From: JAGQNT01 sp964426605
Lineage (GTDB): Bacteria; Patescibacteriota; Saccharimonadia; Saccharimonadales; UBA4665
Direction: 5' to 3'
DNA length: 64,000 bases
NCBI GenBank assembly: GCA_964426605.1
Contig: CAYRQK010000001.1
Coordinates: 124,001 to 188,000 of the forward strand
In this document: positions 1 to 7,801 of the stretch, piece by piece
Numbering within the stretch: the stretch's first letter is position 1
How the letters are laid out: each line of letters opens with the position of its first letter
Translations under genes and position numbers: made by a program
Notes under the pieces: generated by a model
What the model was told of the DNA's origin: nothing
The model's database searches: none
What the model saw: the letters and a program-made list of their open reading frames with translations, nothing else

Positions 1-356
1 GCCGGCTACTCTATGGCGGCGTGCAGCACAATCCGCCTAGCCGGTTCATCAGCGAGATTGGGGCCGACTCGGTAGCAAATGTCCATGAGGGTGGTTACTT
101 TGGCCAACCACAACCCGCCGCCCAGCCCTCGTGGTATGGTAGCCAGTCCACGGACACCACTTGGGGCAATATCGGCCAACCGTCGTCGAAGGAGGTTCGC
201 TATGTCCTTGAGCTGGTGGAGGGTGATGGCGTGCGTCACCCCATATTTGGTGCCGGCACCGTTATGGAGGTTGAGGGCGATAACGCCGTTATCTATTTTC
301 GCGGCAAAGGTACCAAAAAACTCAACATTTCTTTCGCCCCTCTCGAAAAGATCTAG
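1..356 (+). CDS. C-terminal part of a UvrD/PcrA-type DNA helicase (5' truncated by window edge)
   Basis: The frame is open from the first bases and ends at TAG 354-356, so only about 117 C-terminal residues are visible. Near its start it reads GGVQHNPPSRFISEI, like the PSRF(L/I)xEI segment that closes the motor domain of UvrD/PcrA helicases. After a low-complexity Gln/Ser linker it ends in the typical C-terminal Tudor-like domain: GVRHPIFGAGTV, then GTKKLNISFAPLEKI. That domain of PcrA is known to contact RNA polymerase. The family is a 3'-5' superfamily 1 helicase for repair and transcription-linked processes. The catalytic motifs lie upstream of the window, so UvrD and PcrA cannot be told apart. 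Confidence 0.85.
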   Translation, partial: RLLYGGVQHNPPSRFISEIGADSVANVHEGGYFGQPQPAAQPSWYGSQSTDTTWGNIGQPSSKEVRYVLELVEGDGVRHPIFGAGTVMEVEGDNAVIYFRGKGTKKLNISFAPLEKI

Positions 357-383
357 CCTGACGCCGTCGTCGATAGCTTTTGG

Positions 384-389
384 TACAAT
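384..389 (+). promoter_or_regulatory. -10 box (TACAAT, extended TGG) upstream of the G5 protein gene
   Basis: TGGTACAAT resembles an extended -10 element and lies about 60 nt before the ATG at 451, directly behind the helicase gene. It is the best promoter candidate in this gap. Confidence 0.4.
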
Positions 390-450
390 AGAGGCAGCTG
401 CATTGCGTGTGTTTGCTGTTGCATAGCAAATAACTCGCGTAGCTTTATAT

Positions 451-1716
451 ATGCATAAAAGATTCTTGATAATTCCAAAAAGCTTTGCGGGTTTCGGCCG
501 TACGCATGTTCGTAGGCTCAAAATTCTCAGTCACCACCCAATGATGGTGCCGATAATGACATTTGTGGCGCTGGCTATACTGAGCTTGGCGGCGTATCTA
601 CTCTTCTTCCATGATACCCCGATTCGCAGCGTAGATACCGATACTCGCATCGTTATTATTTCGTACGACAAGCAACAGCGTGTCGTGCCAGCTCGGCCAC
701 AAAGTGTCGGCTCTCTACTCAAGAAGCTAGGTATTGTTATCAACAGGGGTGATGTTGTGGAGCCAGAACTCTCGACCCGCATCGTGCAGGACAATTTCCG
801 CATTAATGTCTATAGGGCGGTACCAGTTGAGGTGGTAAACGATGACGGCACAACCAAGTACTCGTTTAGTGCAGCTACCACGCCGCGCAGTATTGCGGCA
901 CAGGCTGGCGTCACGGTGTACCCAGAGGACTCTGTCGTGGCTCAACCGGTCACTAATTTCTTGAAGCAGGGCTCGGTGGGTGAGCAAGTGGTGGTGCACC
1001 GCTCAACACCAATCAACCTCAATCTGTACGGTACTGCGGCACCCACCAGAACGCTTGCCAAAACTGTCGGTGGCTTGCTCAAAGAGAAGGGCGTCAAGCT
1101 GGTCCACGGGGCGACAGTCGAGCCGGCGCCGAGCACTCCGTTATCGGCTAATATGCAGGTATTTGTACTGGCCGAGGGTGTCAGTGTTGTGACGCAATCA
1201 GAGACGATTGCGACGCCGGTTCAACAGATTAAGGATGCCAATCTGACGCTCGGTTCGCAGGCCGTTCGGCAGTATGGCAGCCCTGGTATGCAGCTGGTGA
1301 CGTATCAGATAGTGGTTGATCCGACGACTGGTCAGGAAACGAGCCGCAGCATTATTCAGTCGGTCGTGACGCAGAATCCTGTGACACAAATTGTGGCTAT
1401 CGGTACTAACGTCAATATCCCACACGACAAGATTTCCATTATGCAGGCTGCTGGGGTACGTAGCAGTGATTATGGCTATGTCGATTACATCGTGAGCCAC
1501 GAGGGTGGCTGGGATGGCACGACTAAATACAACCGTGCTGGGAGCGGTGCGTATGGCATTTGTCAGGCGCTACCAGGTAGCAAAATGGCCAGTGCTGGCG
1601 GCGATTGGGCTGTCAATCCGGTCACTCAGCTCCGTTGGTGTAGCAGCTATGCCAGTAGTAGGTTTGGTGGCTGGTACGATGCGTATCAGTACTGGCTGTC
1701 GCACCATTATTGGTAA
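451..1716 (+). CDS. Membrane-anchored DUF348/G5-domain protein with a C-terminal lysozyme-like domain (Rpf-like)
   Basis: The protein has 421 residues. A basic N-terminus is followed by one membrane segment (about residues 35-53, MTFVALAILSLAAYLLFF), then DUF348 repeats (first about 64-105, with SVGSLLKKLGI), a G5 domain (about 230-305) and a lysozyme/transglycosylase-like end (about 345-421). The end has YIVSHEGGWDG, whose Glu is the likely catalytic residue, then AYGICQALPGSKMASAGGDW and a terminal HHYW. DUF348 plus G5 plus this end is the layout of resuscitation-promoting-factor-like and aggregation-promoting wall enzymes, which cleave or bind peptidoglycan outside the cell. ksgA follows 41 nt later. 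Family assignment is firm; substrate and biological effect are inferred. Confidence 0.85.
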   Translation: MHKRFLIIPKSFAGFGRTHVRRLKILSHHPMMVPIMTFVALAILSLAAYLLFFHDTPIRSVDTDTRIVIISYDKQQRVVPARPQSVGSLLKKLGIVINRGDVVEPELSTRIVQDNFRINVYRAVPVEVVNDDGTTKYSFSAATTPRSIAAQAGVTVYPEDSVVAQPVTNFLKQGSVGEQVVVHRSTPINLNLYGTAAPTRTLAKTVGGLLKEKGVKLVHGATVEPAPSTPLSANMQVFVLAEGVSVVTQSETIATPVQQIKDANLTLGSQAVRQYGSPGMQLVTYQIVVDPTTGQETSRSIIQSVVTQNPVTQIVAIGTNVNIPHDKISIMQAAGVRSSDYGYVDYIVSHEGGWDGTTKYNRAGSGAYGICQALPGSKMASAGGDWAVNPVTQLRWCSSYASSRFGGWYDAYQYWLSHHYW

Positions 1717-1757
1717 ACCGTTCCTGCTCTCCCTGGCCTGTGGTTAAATAGAGGCTA

Positions 1758-2555
1758 ATGACGACACATGCGAAACCGAAAAAGGCCTTAGGACAACACT
1801 GGCTGGAGGACGCAGGGGCCCTGCAGGCCATGTGTGACAGTGCGGCTGTGGCAAGTACTGATACCGTGGTGGAAATCGGTCCTGGCCTCGGTACACTCAC
1901 CAGGCGGCTCCTGGGCCGCGCTAAAGAGGTGATTGCCGTCGAATTTGACCCCGATTTGGCTGCGAACCTCCACCTAGAGGTCGGACCTCTAGATACTCAT
2001 TTGACGGTGGTGCACGCTGACATCTTACAGTTTGACTTCAGTAGTGTGCCACAGCCGTACAAAGTGGTCGCCAATATCCCTTACTATTTGACTAGCAATC
2101 TCATCCGGACATTGAGTGAATCGAGTAATCCGCCCACCGACGCAGTCATTTTGATTCAGAAAGAGGTGGCCGAACGGGTGTGCGCCGAGCCTGGCAATAT
2201 GTCGATACTCAGCGTTACAGCGCAGTATCACTGGGAGGTATCACTCGGCCGTACTGTGGAGGCTGAGTTGTTTACGCCGCCGCCCAAGGTCGATTCGCAG
2301 ATTTTGATAATGAAGTATCGCGCTGAGCCACTATTTGAGGATATCGATACCAAGCAGTTTTTCCGCTTGGTCAAGGCCGGCTTCAGCCAAAAGCGCAAGA
2401 CGCTCGTGAACAGTTTGAGCGGAGGCCTGGCTATCGGCAAGGACGAAGCCAAGACGATGCTCGACGCAGCCGATATCCCGACTACCTCCCGTGCCCAAAT
2501 GCTATCGCTCGACGACTGGTACGCCCTGTACGACGTAACTAGCCAAAACGCTTAG
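1758..2555 (+). CDS. ksgA: 16S rRNA adenine-N6,N6-dimethyltransferase KsgA, carrying a palindrome-encoded insertion
   Basis: KsgA dimethylates two adjacent adenines in helix 45 of 16S rRNA during small-subunit assembly, using S-adenosylmethionine. The 265-residue protein starts with the family signature KALGQHWLED. It has the SAM-binding loop EIGPGLGTLT (about 39-48) and the catalytic motif NIPYYLTS (about 107-114). The C-terminal small domain includes GFSQKRKTLVNSL. Residues 73-79 are LEVGPLD, encoded by the 19-nt palindrome at 1974-1992, in the loop between the acidic SAM-ribose strand (VEFDPDL) and the next strand. A -10-like TTAAAT ends 8 nt before ATG and there is no clear Shine-Dalgarno. 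The tmRNA gene follows. Confidence 0.95.
   Translation: MTTHAKPKKALGQHWLEDAGALQAMCDSAAVASTDTVVEIGPGLGTLTRRLLGRAKEVIAVEFDPDLAANLHLEVGPLDTHLTVVHADILQFDFSSVPQPYKVVANIPYYLTSNLIRTLSESSNPPTDAVILIQKEVAERVCAEPGNMSILSVTAQYHWEVSLGRTVEAELFTPPPKVDSQILIMKYRAEPLFEDIDTKQFFRLVKAGFSQKRKTLVNSLSGGLAIGKDEAKTMLDAADIPTTSRAQMLSLDDWYALYDVTSQNA
1974..1992. repeat. Palindromic coding element, copy 1 (in ksgA)
   Basis: CTAGAGGTCGGACCTCTAG is a perfect inverted repeat with 9-bp arms and a single central G. It starts at a codon boundary of ksgA and encodes LEVGPL plus the first base of the Asp codon. Identical copies lie at 20352, 40639 and 40791. Confidence 0.95.
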
Positions 2556-2563
2556 GTTTATGG

Positions 2564-2569
2564 TATAAT
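2564..2569 (+). promoter_or_regulatory. -10 box of ssrA (TATAAT, extended TGG)
   Basis: A consensus TATAAT preceded by TGG ends 10 nt before the tmRNA 5' end at 2580. The -35 region is weak, as expected for an extended -10 promoter. Confidence 0.75.
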
Positions 2570-2579
2570 TGCATTTGAT

Positions 2580-2982
2580 GGGGCTGAATTTTAAGCTCGA
2601 CGTTGGACTTTATCGGTTAGATCAGCAGGTCGCTTGTCAGCGTATAGACAAACAACTATAGATGCAAATTCTAAAGTTAGCGAGCTCTCAACGGCATTCG
2701 TAAATAGCCTCAAAGCTACTTTCGGTGCTCGCGAACTCGCACCAGCTGTAGCCTAAAAACCACAGCAACGCACCAGGTGACATCAGATAATCTGAACGCG
2801 TTTTATATTTTCTGGTTGCTCAGATAGAGCTATCCGAACTATTTGCTAAGATCAGGATTGCTGCTGCGGAATGTTTGTTCGCTTCGATACTCGCAGCCTA
2901 AGATCACAAAACGGACTATGCCTGTAGACGACTAACCAAGATAAACCGGCGGACCCGGGGGCAGTACCCGGCAGCTCCACCA
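2580..2982 (+). ncRNA. ssrA: Transfer-messenger RNA (tmRNA)
   Basis: The 5' end GGGGCTG pairs with 2972-2978 CAGCTCC as a 7-bp acceptor stem, and ACCA is encoded at 2979-2982. The 5' part continues like other tmRNAs (GAATTTTAAGCTCGACG). The tag reading frame begins at GCA 2664 and ends at TAA 2754: 30 residues starting ANSKVSEL and ending ELAPAVA, much longer than the 10-residue E. coli tag and with an Ala-Val-Ala end instead of LAA. The T stem CCGGG/CCCGG (2955-2959 with 2967-2971) closes a loop reading GGCAGTA instead of the usual TTCRANY. tmRNA with SmpB rescues stalled ribosomes and tags the product for proteolysis. The 3' end is also the junction with a recombinase gene. Confidence 0.95.
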
Positions 2983-4423
2983 TATTGTTAAAATCGACCC
3001 CATTCGGGTCGTTTTTATTTGTACCCAATCTGTAAATAGTGCTTAATTTGGGGGTGTGAACTTTTGCAGAATTATCTATATAAAATTCGCCGTTAAATAA
3101 AGTTTGTTCACTCCCCTTGCGTTCGTTGAAAGAGATAGACCACCATTTGTCCTTAATTTGCTCAGTAAAGTTCATAGCAAACTTAACAAAGTCCTCACTC
3201 TCCATATCAACGTTCTGAGTGCTTCTGATGTCATCTGTAACGGCATTCAGTTTTGTTTCGTAGTCTTCGAGTAGTAGGCGTAGACCGTTCTTGGCTGCTC
3301 CCTCTGGTTCTTTTGCGTAGTCTATTGTCGTATTGCGTATGTCGTTCTCAATTCGTGCCTTATTAGCTTCTAGGACGCTTATACGCTGGATCACAGAGCC
3401 ACGTTGGTTACGCCATACCTTTACCAGTGCACGTTCTGCAACGGTATGTGGGCTTCATAGGGCGTTTCCTGCCATTCCTATAGCCTCTGTCTTTTAGAAA
3501 GCCAGAGAACTTGCTATGTAGTTCTTCATGCTTACACTCGTAGTGCCTGATGAAGTTTGCCATTGGATATTCAGGATTGTGCTTTAAGCGAATGCGAGGG
3601 TTACGCTTAGAAATAACTGCAACAAGCCTATCATGCTCGCGAAGTGAGAACATTGGTTCATGTAGACCCTTAACGTCTTTAATGTCACTGAAAGGACCTT
3701 CTTTTTTATATCAATGATGCCGCAAAAATACCTGTCCGAAATGAGTTCGATGAAATGGTTAACATCCATTCTCTTGCCACCACGAGTGCGGTAGCCTTGA
3801 TCATTGATCCATTTAACAGCCTGTTCTGGCGTATATTGTTCGTAGATTATTAAGCGACTACACTTCTGCAATAAAGGAAATCGCACAGGGTCAGGTACAT
3901 GGAGCCCAGCAATATCTGACTTCATATAACCTTGATGTGGGTGTGAGATGTAGTAGCCAGCTTTATAACGTGCTCTCATCCGTGCAATGGTGGTTTCAGA
4001 CCTCGAATCATTATCTGTCTCTGCTTTGAAGCCCTCAATGAATAGCATGAGTTTTGCATATTGGTCGCCACTGTTAAGGTGACGTTGGCCAGGATCGCAG
4101 AAATAAAGCTGTACGCCAATCTGATTGAAGCGAACTTTATAATACATCAACATCTCAACTTCACGCATAAAGCGATTAACAAAATCAATTAGGAAATATT
4201 TTACGTTGGGATTACGCTGACAGAACTTATACATCTCTTCCAAATCAGCACGTTTAAAATTCCTACCACGCTTGCTAGAGCGTTTTATCGACAAGAACTT
4301 AACAATCTCTAAATCCAGTTCTTCTGCAGCCTTTTTAACGCTTTCTGCTTGAGCATCTAGGCTGTGACCGTCGCTTTGTTTTGGGTCAGAGATTCGTGCG
4401 AGAGCGACTGCCTGAACTTTCAT
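2852..4423 (-). pseudogene. Large serine recombinase/integrase, broken in two places, abutting ssrA
   Basis: The N-terminal frame (4423 down to about 3690) has a resolvase domain beginning ALARISDPKQSDGHSLDAQ, with the Ser of ARIS as probable nucleophile, then a Recombinase domain (about 150-250: GYMKSD, QAVKWINDQGYRTRGGKRM). At an A6 run near 3690-3697 the meaning jumps -1 into the frame reading KKEGPFSDIKDVKG and a Cys-bearing zinc-ribbon region. Near 3430 it jumps +1 into a coiled-coil C-terminal part (KVWRNQRGSVIQRISVLEANK). The last part (NNMVELPGTAPGSAG) is the antisense of the tmRNA 3' end, the mark of an element integrated there. Large serine recombinases integrate phages and islands without long att repeats. 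Both breaks may be decay or base errors; the A6 site is also a perfect slippery heptamer. Confidence 0.8.
2995..3016 (+). terminator. Rho-independent terminator of ssrA
   Basis: CGACCC and GGGTCG form a 6-bp stem with loop CATTC, followed by TTTTT, 12 nt after the CCA end of tmRNA. It lies on DNA that is antisense to the recombinase C-terminal coding frame. Confidence 0.85.
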
Positions 4424-4524
4424 AGTGACACCTCAAATGCACGAATGGCAGCCAAAGGGAACGGCTCGGCAAAGTCGTGTTTTGACTGCCATTTGTATTC
4501 TTGAATTATTCTAAAAAGTAACAT
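4420..4524 (-). CDS. 34-residue micro-ORF translationally coupled to the serine recombinase
   Basis: The frame runs from ATG at 4522-4524 to a TGA that overlaps the recombinase ATG (ATGA). It begins MLLFRIIQEYKWQSKHDFAE and ends AFEVSL. AAAGGGAG lies about 8 nt before the ATG, a good ribosome-binding site. The overlap suggests one transcript with the recombinase. The size and position fit a small recombination-control protein such as a directionality factor, but no family is recognised; that role is inference only. Confidence 0.55.
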   Translation of the reverse strand: MLLFRIIQEYKWQSKHDFAEPFPLAAIRAFEVSL

Positions 4525-4546
4525 GCCGAGCTCTCCCTTTATTGGA

Positions 4547-4669
4547 TTAAGTTGATTGTATAACGTCTTCTTCGTATAAACCATAAAGCCATAAACAATA
4601 CTCTTCCAAGTCAGCCATATCGTATTTGACTGCTTTGATTGGTGTTAGTTCTTCTGGCTCGTTGTTCAT
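4547..4669 (-). CDS. 40-residue acidic micro-ORF upstream of the recombinase
   Basis: The frame begins ATG 4667-4669 (MNNEPEELTPIKAVKYDMAD) and ends at TAA 4547-4549. It is rich in Glu, Asp and Tyr (LEEYCLWLYGLYEED). A GATACT box ends 9 nt before the ATG and there is no Shine-Dalgarno, resembling other short-leader genes here. It probably leads the transcript that continues through the 34-residue ORF into the recombinase. The function is unknown; a regulator of excision is possible. Confidence 0.5.
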   Translation of the reverse strand: MNNEPEELTPIKAVKYDMADLEEYCLWLYGLYEEDVIQST

Positions 4670-4774
4670 AACAAGCCAAGTATCGCAACAAAGAGTGTAA
4701 CAGTTGCGGTATCTGTTTTATGTCGTGTTCAATCGGTTCAAATTGCTACTTTATAGGTAATAATTCGGTGCTAT

Positions 4775-5608
4775 TTAGGCACTTTTCGGTTCAGTTTCAG
4801 CACCTAGTTCTTTGAGCTTAATATCTAGTTGTGTGGTGTCTATGTTGTCCTCATCTGCTTGCTGACGAGTAACAATGGGACGGAAAAATACACCTCTGCT
4901 TTTACTAGCGACCGGGAAGAACAATGCACGTAATTCATTTGTGAAGCCAGCTCCACTAAGCACAGTGCTGAGGTTGCGTGACGTCAGACCTATATCAGGT
5001 TTGAATAGTGTGTTTGGGTTTTTGATAGCCTGATCCAATAGTTTTTCAGTAGTTGAGCTTGCATGAACTTTTTTAAGTTTTAGGACTTCGTTGATTAGTA
5101 TTGTGCCATCAAAATTAAAAGTTAGCTTATATTCAGGAATTTGTCTGTCTTTATCTTGATTATCCAGCTTCTCTTTACCTTTGGCAGCATACTCCTTCGT
5201 ATGAATATCGATAGTCTCCATAAGTTTTTGCTGTTCAGGGGTATAGTCGGGATCATTAACACCAGCAATGATGCATAGCTTTTCAACCTTGGCATTGTGT
5301 TCGTGACCCCAGTCTTCGGTGTCATTTATGTAATCATATATCGCTGCTGCATGATTTTTTAGAACGTCAAAACGCCTCCATAGTGGCTCAGGCTTAATTG
5401 CCTGTAACTCAGGGTTACGTGCGTATACCTTTTCTAGTTCGTTTATCAACAATACATATGCACGATTAAGGGCTGGTATCTCGTGATATTCAGATACTCC
5501 TGCACCCTCTCCCATCCAAACAAATACAAACGTTTTATATATTTGCTCGTTCATTGCTTTTGCTAAAGCGAAGTCATTAGCTTTCGATGGTTTGTTTGTA
5601 GCTTCCAT
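4775..5608 (-). CDS. Hypothetical protein, 277 residues, of the integrated element
   Basis: This is an intact soluble-looking protein without signal peptide or membrane segment. The first half is helical and rich in aromatic residues (VFVWMGEGAGVSEYHEIPALNRAYVLL in pieces). A strand-like stretch YKLTFNFDGTILINEVLKL follows near residue 160. The end has FFPVASKSRGVFFRPIVTR and a charged tail. A TATAAT box (5622-5627, minus strand) ends 13 nt before the ATG. It is transcribed the same way as the recombinase and has the same AT-rich composition, so it is probably cargo. No family recognised. Confidence 0.75.
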   Translation of the reverse strand: MEATNKPSKANDFALAKAMNEQIYKTFVFVWMGEGAGVSEYHEIPALNRAYVLLINELEKVYARNPELQAIKPEPLWRRFDVLKNHAAAIYDYINDTEDWGHEHNAKVEKLCIIAGVNDPDYTPEQQKLMETIDIHTKEYAAKGKEKLDNQDKDRQIPEYKLTFNFDGTILINEVLKLKKVHASSTTEKLLDQAIKNPNTLFKPDIGLTSRNLSTVLSGAGFTNELRALFFPVASKSRGVFFRPIVTRQQADEDNIDTTQLDIKLKELGAETEPKSA

Positions 5609-5621
5609 AGTGTTGTTAGGT

Positions 5622-5627
5622 ATTATA
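5622..5627 (-). promoter_or_regulatory. -10 box (TATAAT) for the 277-residue hypothetical gene
   Basis: A consensus TATAAT on the minus strand ends 13 nt before the ATG at 5606-5608. Confidence 0.65.
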
Positions 5628-5942
5628 GCGAAAGAATAGATGTCGTTTTAGACGCTAATTCCTGGGCGATAACTTTGTGCGTAGTAAGTTGTCTACTTAT
5701 CAAGTTGAATTTGCATAGCTTATCGATATGTTTCTAAGGATTATAGGATGACAAAAACAACAAAACGGCGTTAGGGTGCGGAATTCTGGCCAAAAATTAT
5801 ATACGGTCTTTTTGAGCCTATATAAATGGGTTTGAGTGAAAGAGATTATACCCTCTGTGGACTCTCTGGAACGTCTAGGACGGGTTTTCGGGGCTTATAT
5901 GAGTGAATACCTATCCCTGTGGATATTGCTGTTTATCCCTGT
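5628..5942. other. Divergent intergenic region with short ORF remnants
   Basis: This spacer of about 315 nt lies between two divergent genes. It holds an 8-codon frame (MTKTTKRR, ATG at about 5748) with an upstream AGG-rich stretch, and a 26-codon frame 5826-5906 (MGLSERDYTLCGLSGTSRTG, then six more residues). Both look like ends of genes cut by rearrangement. No RNA gene or repeat is evident. Confidence 0.4.
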
Positions 5943-5948
5943 TATTAT
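5943..5948 (+). promoter_or_regulatory. -10 box (TATTAT) of a probably leaderless transcript for the RidA cassette
   Basis: TATTAT ends 6 nt before the ATG at 5955, so transcription would begin at or next to the start codon. There is no Shine-Dalgarno. This argues for the ATG at 5955 over an upstream in-frame start at 5919. Confidence 0.6.
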
Positions 5949-5954
5949 GTGACT

Positions 5955-6326
5955 ATGAAATCTAAGGCTACTACACCTAATGCACCGGATGCTCCGTTTC
6001 TCTCACAAGCCATTATTAGTAACGGTACTATCTACGTTTCAGGACAAATACACAGCAAGGCTGATGGCACGGTTGTTGAGGGCACTGTAAAAGTAAAAGT
6101 AGAACAGATAATGCAGAATATCTCTGAAATTCTGAAATCTGCTGACGCTACTTTAGACGACATTGTTAAGGTTGTTATCTACGTTACCGATATGGCTCAA
6201 ATGCCAGAACTTAACGAGGTTTACCCTACATACTTCAATAAACCATTCCCAGTACGTGAAGCTGTTTGTGTTCAAGCCCTACCACTTGGAGCAACAATAG
6301 AAATAAGTGTGGTCGCCGAAAAATGA
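5955..6326 (+). CDS. RidA family protein (enamine/imine deaminase)
   Basis: The 123-residue protein has the chorismate-mutase-like RidA fold pattern: PDAPFLSQAIISNGTIYVSGQ near the N-terminus (in two pieces), VEQIMQNISEILKSADATLD in the middle, and YFNKPFPVREAVCVQALPLG followed by IEISVVAE at the end. The Arg of PVREAV matches the conserved substrate-binding Arg of RidA. RidA proteins hydrolyse reactive enamines and imines released by PLP enzymes. The stop overlaps the next start (ATGA), so it heads a five-gene operon inside the accessory region. Some distant homologues lack deaminase activity. Confidence 0.88.
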   Translation: MKSKATTPNAPDAPFLSQAIISNGTIYVSGQIHSKADGTVVEGTVKVKVEQIMQNISEILKSADATLDDIVKVVIYVTDMAQMPELNEVYPTYFNKPFPVREAVCVQALPLGATIEISVVAEK

Positions 6327-6769
6327 AAGACTTAATACAACAGTATCTCGCCGAAAACAAACACATGCAGCTTGCTACTGTTCATGACGGGCAACCTTGG
6401 ATTTGTACAGTATATTTTGTAGCCGATGATGATTTTAACCTGTACTGGATGTCGGCTCGTGAACGCCAACACTCGGTAGAAATTGCAAGCGATTCAAAAG
6501 TAGCTGTAACGGTAGTACGTGATACCGAACGCAAACAAGCACTGCAGATGATTGGCAACGCTTACGAAGTTGCAGACGAGGAATTAGAACGTGCAAACGA
6601 GCTATATCAGAGTAAGTTTGGTGCCAAAGACTATAATCTGGATGAGATAAAAGAGCATAAGCCAACAGGTCGTGCATATTGGGTGTTTAAGCCAACTGAA
6701 ATATCTCTGTGGGATGAAGTGAATTTCCCAGACACACCGAAACAACGTTATACGTTTGGAGAAGCATAG
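6323..6769 (+). CDS. Pyridoxamine 5'-phosphate oxidase-like flavin-binding protein
   Basis: The 148-residue split-barrel protein starts with MKDLIQQYLAENKHMQLAT. The segment AENKHMQLATVHDGQPWICT is typical of the PNPOx-like family, and VYFVADDDFNLYWMS and VAVTVV supply the barrel strands. The C-terminal part has GRAYWVFKPTEISLWDE. Such proteins bind FMN, F420 or haem; which one cannot be read here. The start overlaps the RidA stop by 4 nt, and the stop overlaps the next GTG start by one base. It may handle oxidised cofactors or aldehydes together with RidA. Confidence 0.8.
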   Translation: MKDLIQQYLAENKHMQLATVHDGQPWICTVYFVADDDFNLYWMSARERQHSVEIASDSKVAVTVVRDTERKQALQMIGNAYEVADEELERANELYQSKFGAKDYNLDEIKEHKPTGRAYWVFKPTEISLWDEVNFPDTPKQRYTFGEA

Positions 6770-7323
6770 TGAAACGGGCTGTCCTAGTCCACTGTTGGGG
6801 TGGTAGCTCTAACTACGCTTGGTATCCTTGGGCTAAGTTGGAGCTGGAAAAGCTAGGTTATGAAGTTATTGTGCCTGATATGCCAGACCCTGATCCACCG
6901 AAACTTGCTACTTGGCTACCGCACTTGCGAGAAGTCGTTGGGCAACCTGATGATGAGCTAGTACTGATTGGGCATAGCATTGGCACAGTAACGATTATGA
7001 GGTATTTGGAAGCCCTAGAAAGTGGAAGAGTGGGCAAGGTTATATTCGTTGCTGGTTTTACGGACCAACTTGGTTTTAGTGAGTTGGAGAACTTCTTTGA
7101 TACTAGATTAGATTTCGACAGGATTAAGTTAAAGTCAAAGAACGGTTTTGTTGCTATACAATCAGATAATGACCCGTTTGTCTCAGAGCAATACGGTGAA
7201 CGCTTAAAAGATGAGCTAGGTGCTAGATTGGTTATCAAACATAACGCAAATCATATGTCCGGTGCTGTAGACAATGAGGAAGCTTGCACCGAATTACCAG
7301 AGCTTATTGAGGAGTGTTTATAA
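6769..7323 (+). CDS. RBBP9/YdeN family alpha/beta hydrolase
   Basis: The 184-residue protein starts with GTG overlapping the previous stop. The pattern is that of small serine hydrolases of the RBBP9/YdeN family: AVLVHCWGGSSNYAWYPW (oxyanion region), VLIGHSIGTV (nucleophile Ser in GHSIG), SDNDPFVS (acid Asp) and KHNANHMSG (catalytic His). All triad residues are present, so it should be active. Substrate unknown. It is the third gene of the RidA operon and shares its stop with the next start. Confidence 0.85.
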   Translation: MKRAVLVHCWGGSSNYAWYPWAKLELEKLGYEVIVPDMPDPDPPKLATWLPHLREVVGQPDDELVLIGHSIGTVTIMRYLEALESGRVGKVIFVAGFTDQLGFSELENFFDTRLDFDRIKLKSKNGFVAIQSDNDPFVSEQYGERLKDELGARLVIKHNANHMSGAVDNEEACTELPELIEECL

Positions 7324-7799
7324 TGCCCGAAAAGAAAGTGAACAAGGTAGGCCTGATAATTGTTATAGCACTTTTTGCGTTAGTGCCTATGGGTATATTT
7401 GGGGCGATATTAAACGGAAATAACCGTCTGGTGGGGTTCGCATGGGGCATAGGGATTGCAGTTGCTCTATTTGTCGTAATGGGTGCAGGTACATTTGGTT
7501 GGGAGTGGATCAAAAAAGAGGCTGAAAAGGGAAAGTCGTTGCCCTACTTTATAATTGGTTTTCTTATTGCTGTGGCAATAAGTGGCTATCTTGCCCTAAA
7601 TCTAGGAAGTCCTACATGTGTTGATTCAGATACTGATAACAGGGGTAGTACGTGTCTTGAATATGCTGATGACGGCTATGAAGCTACAAGTGAACAGAAA
7701 TGGAATAAGTTTTGGAGCACATTACCAGTTACTGTAATTATCACCTCGCTCGTTGCGTATATAGTTCGTAATGAGCAACATAAAGATAAGAAAAAGTAA
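7323..7799 (+). CDS. Small integral membrane protein, unknown function
   Basis: The 158-residue protein has a start codon overlapping the hydrolase stop (TAATG). Four membrane segments are visible: about 8-30 (GLIIVIALFALVPMGIFGAI), 38-60 (GFAWGIGIAVALFVVMGAG), 73-93 (YFIIGFLIAVAISGYLAL) and 130-150 (LPVTVIITSLVAYIV). An external Cys-containing loop (CVDSDTDNRGSTCLEY) lies between the last two, and a Lys-rich tail follows. No family is recognised. Tight spacing ties it to the RidA cassette. Confidence 0.75.
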   Translation: MPEKKVNKVGLIIVIALFALVPMGIFGAILNGNNRLVGFAWGIGIAVALFVVMGAGTFGWEWIKKEAEKGKSLPYFIIGFLIAVAISGYLALNLGSPTCVDSDTDNRGSTCLEYADDGYEATSEQKWNKFWSTLPVTVIITSLVAYIVRNEQHKDKKK

Positions 7800-7801
7800 T
7801 C

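Noticed and set aside
5826..5906. 26-codon ORF (MGLSERDYTLCGLSG and on) as a gene
   Set aside because: No ribosome site, no homologous pattern and a position in a promoter-bearing spacer; noted only as a possible remnant.
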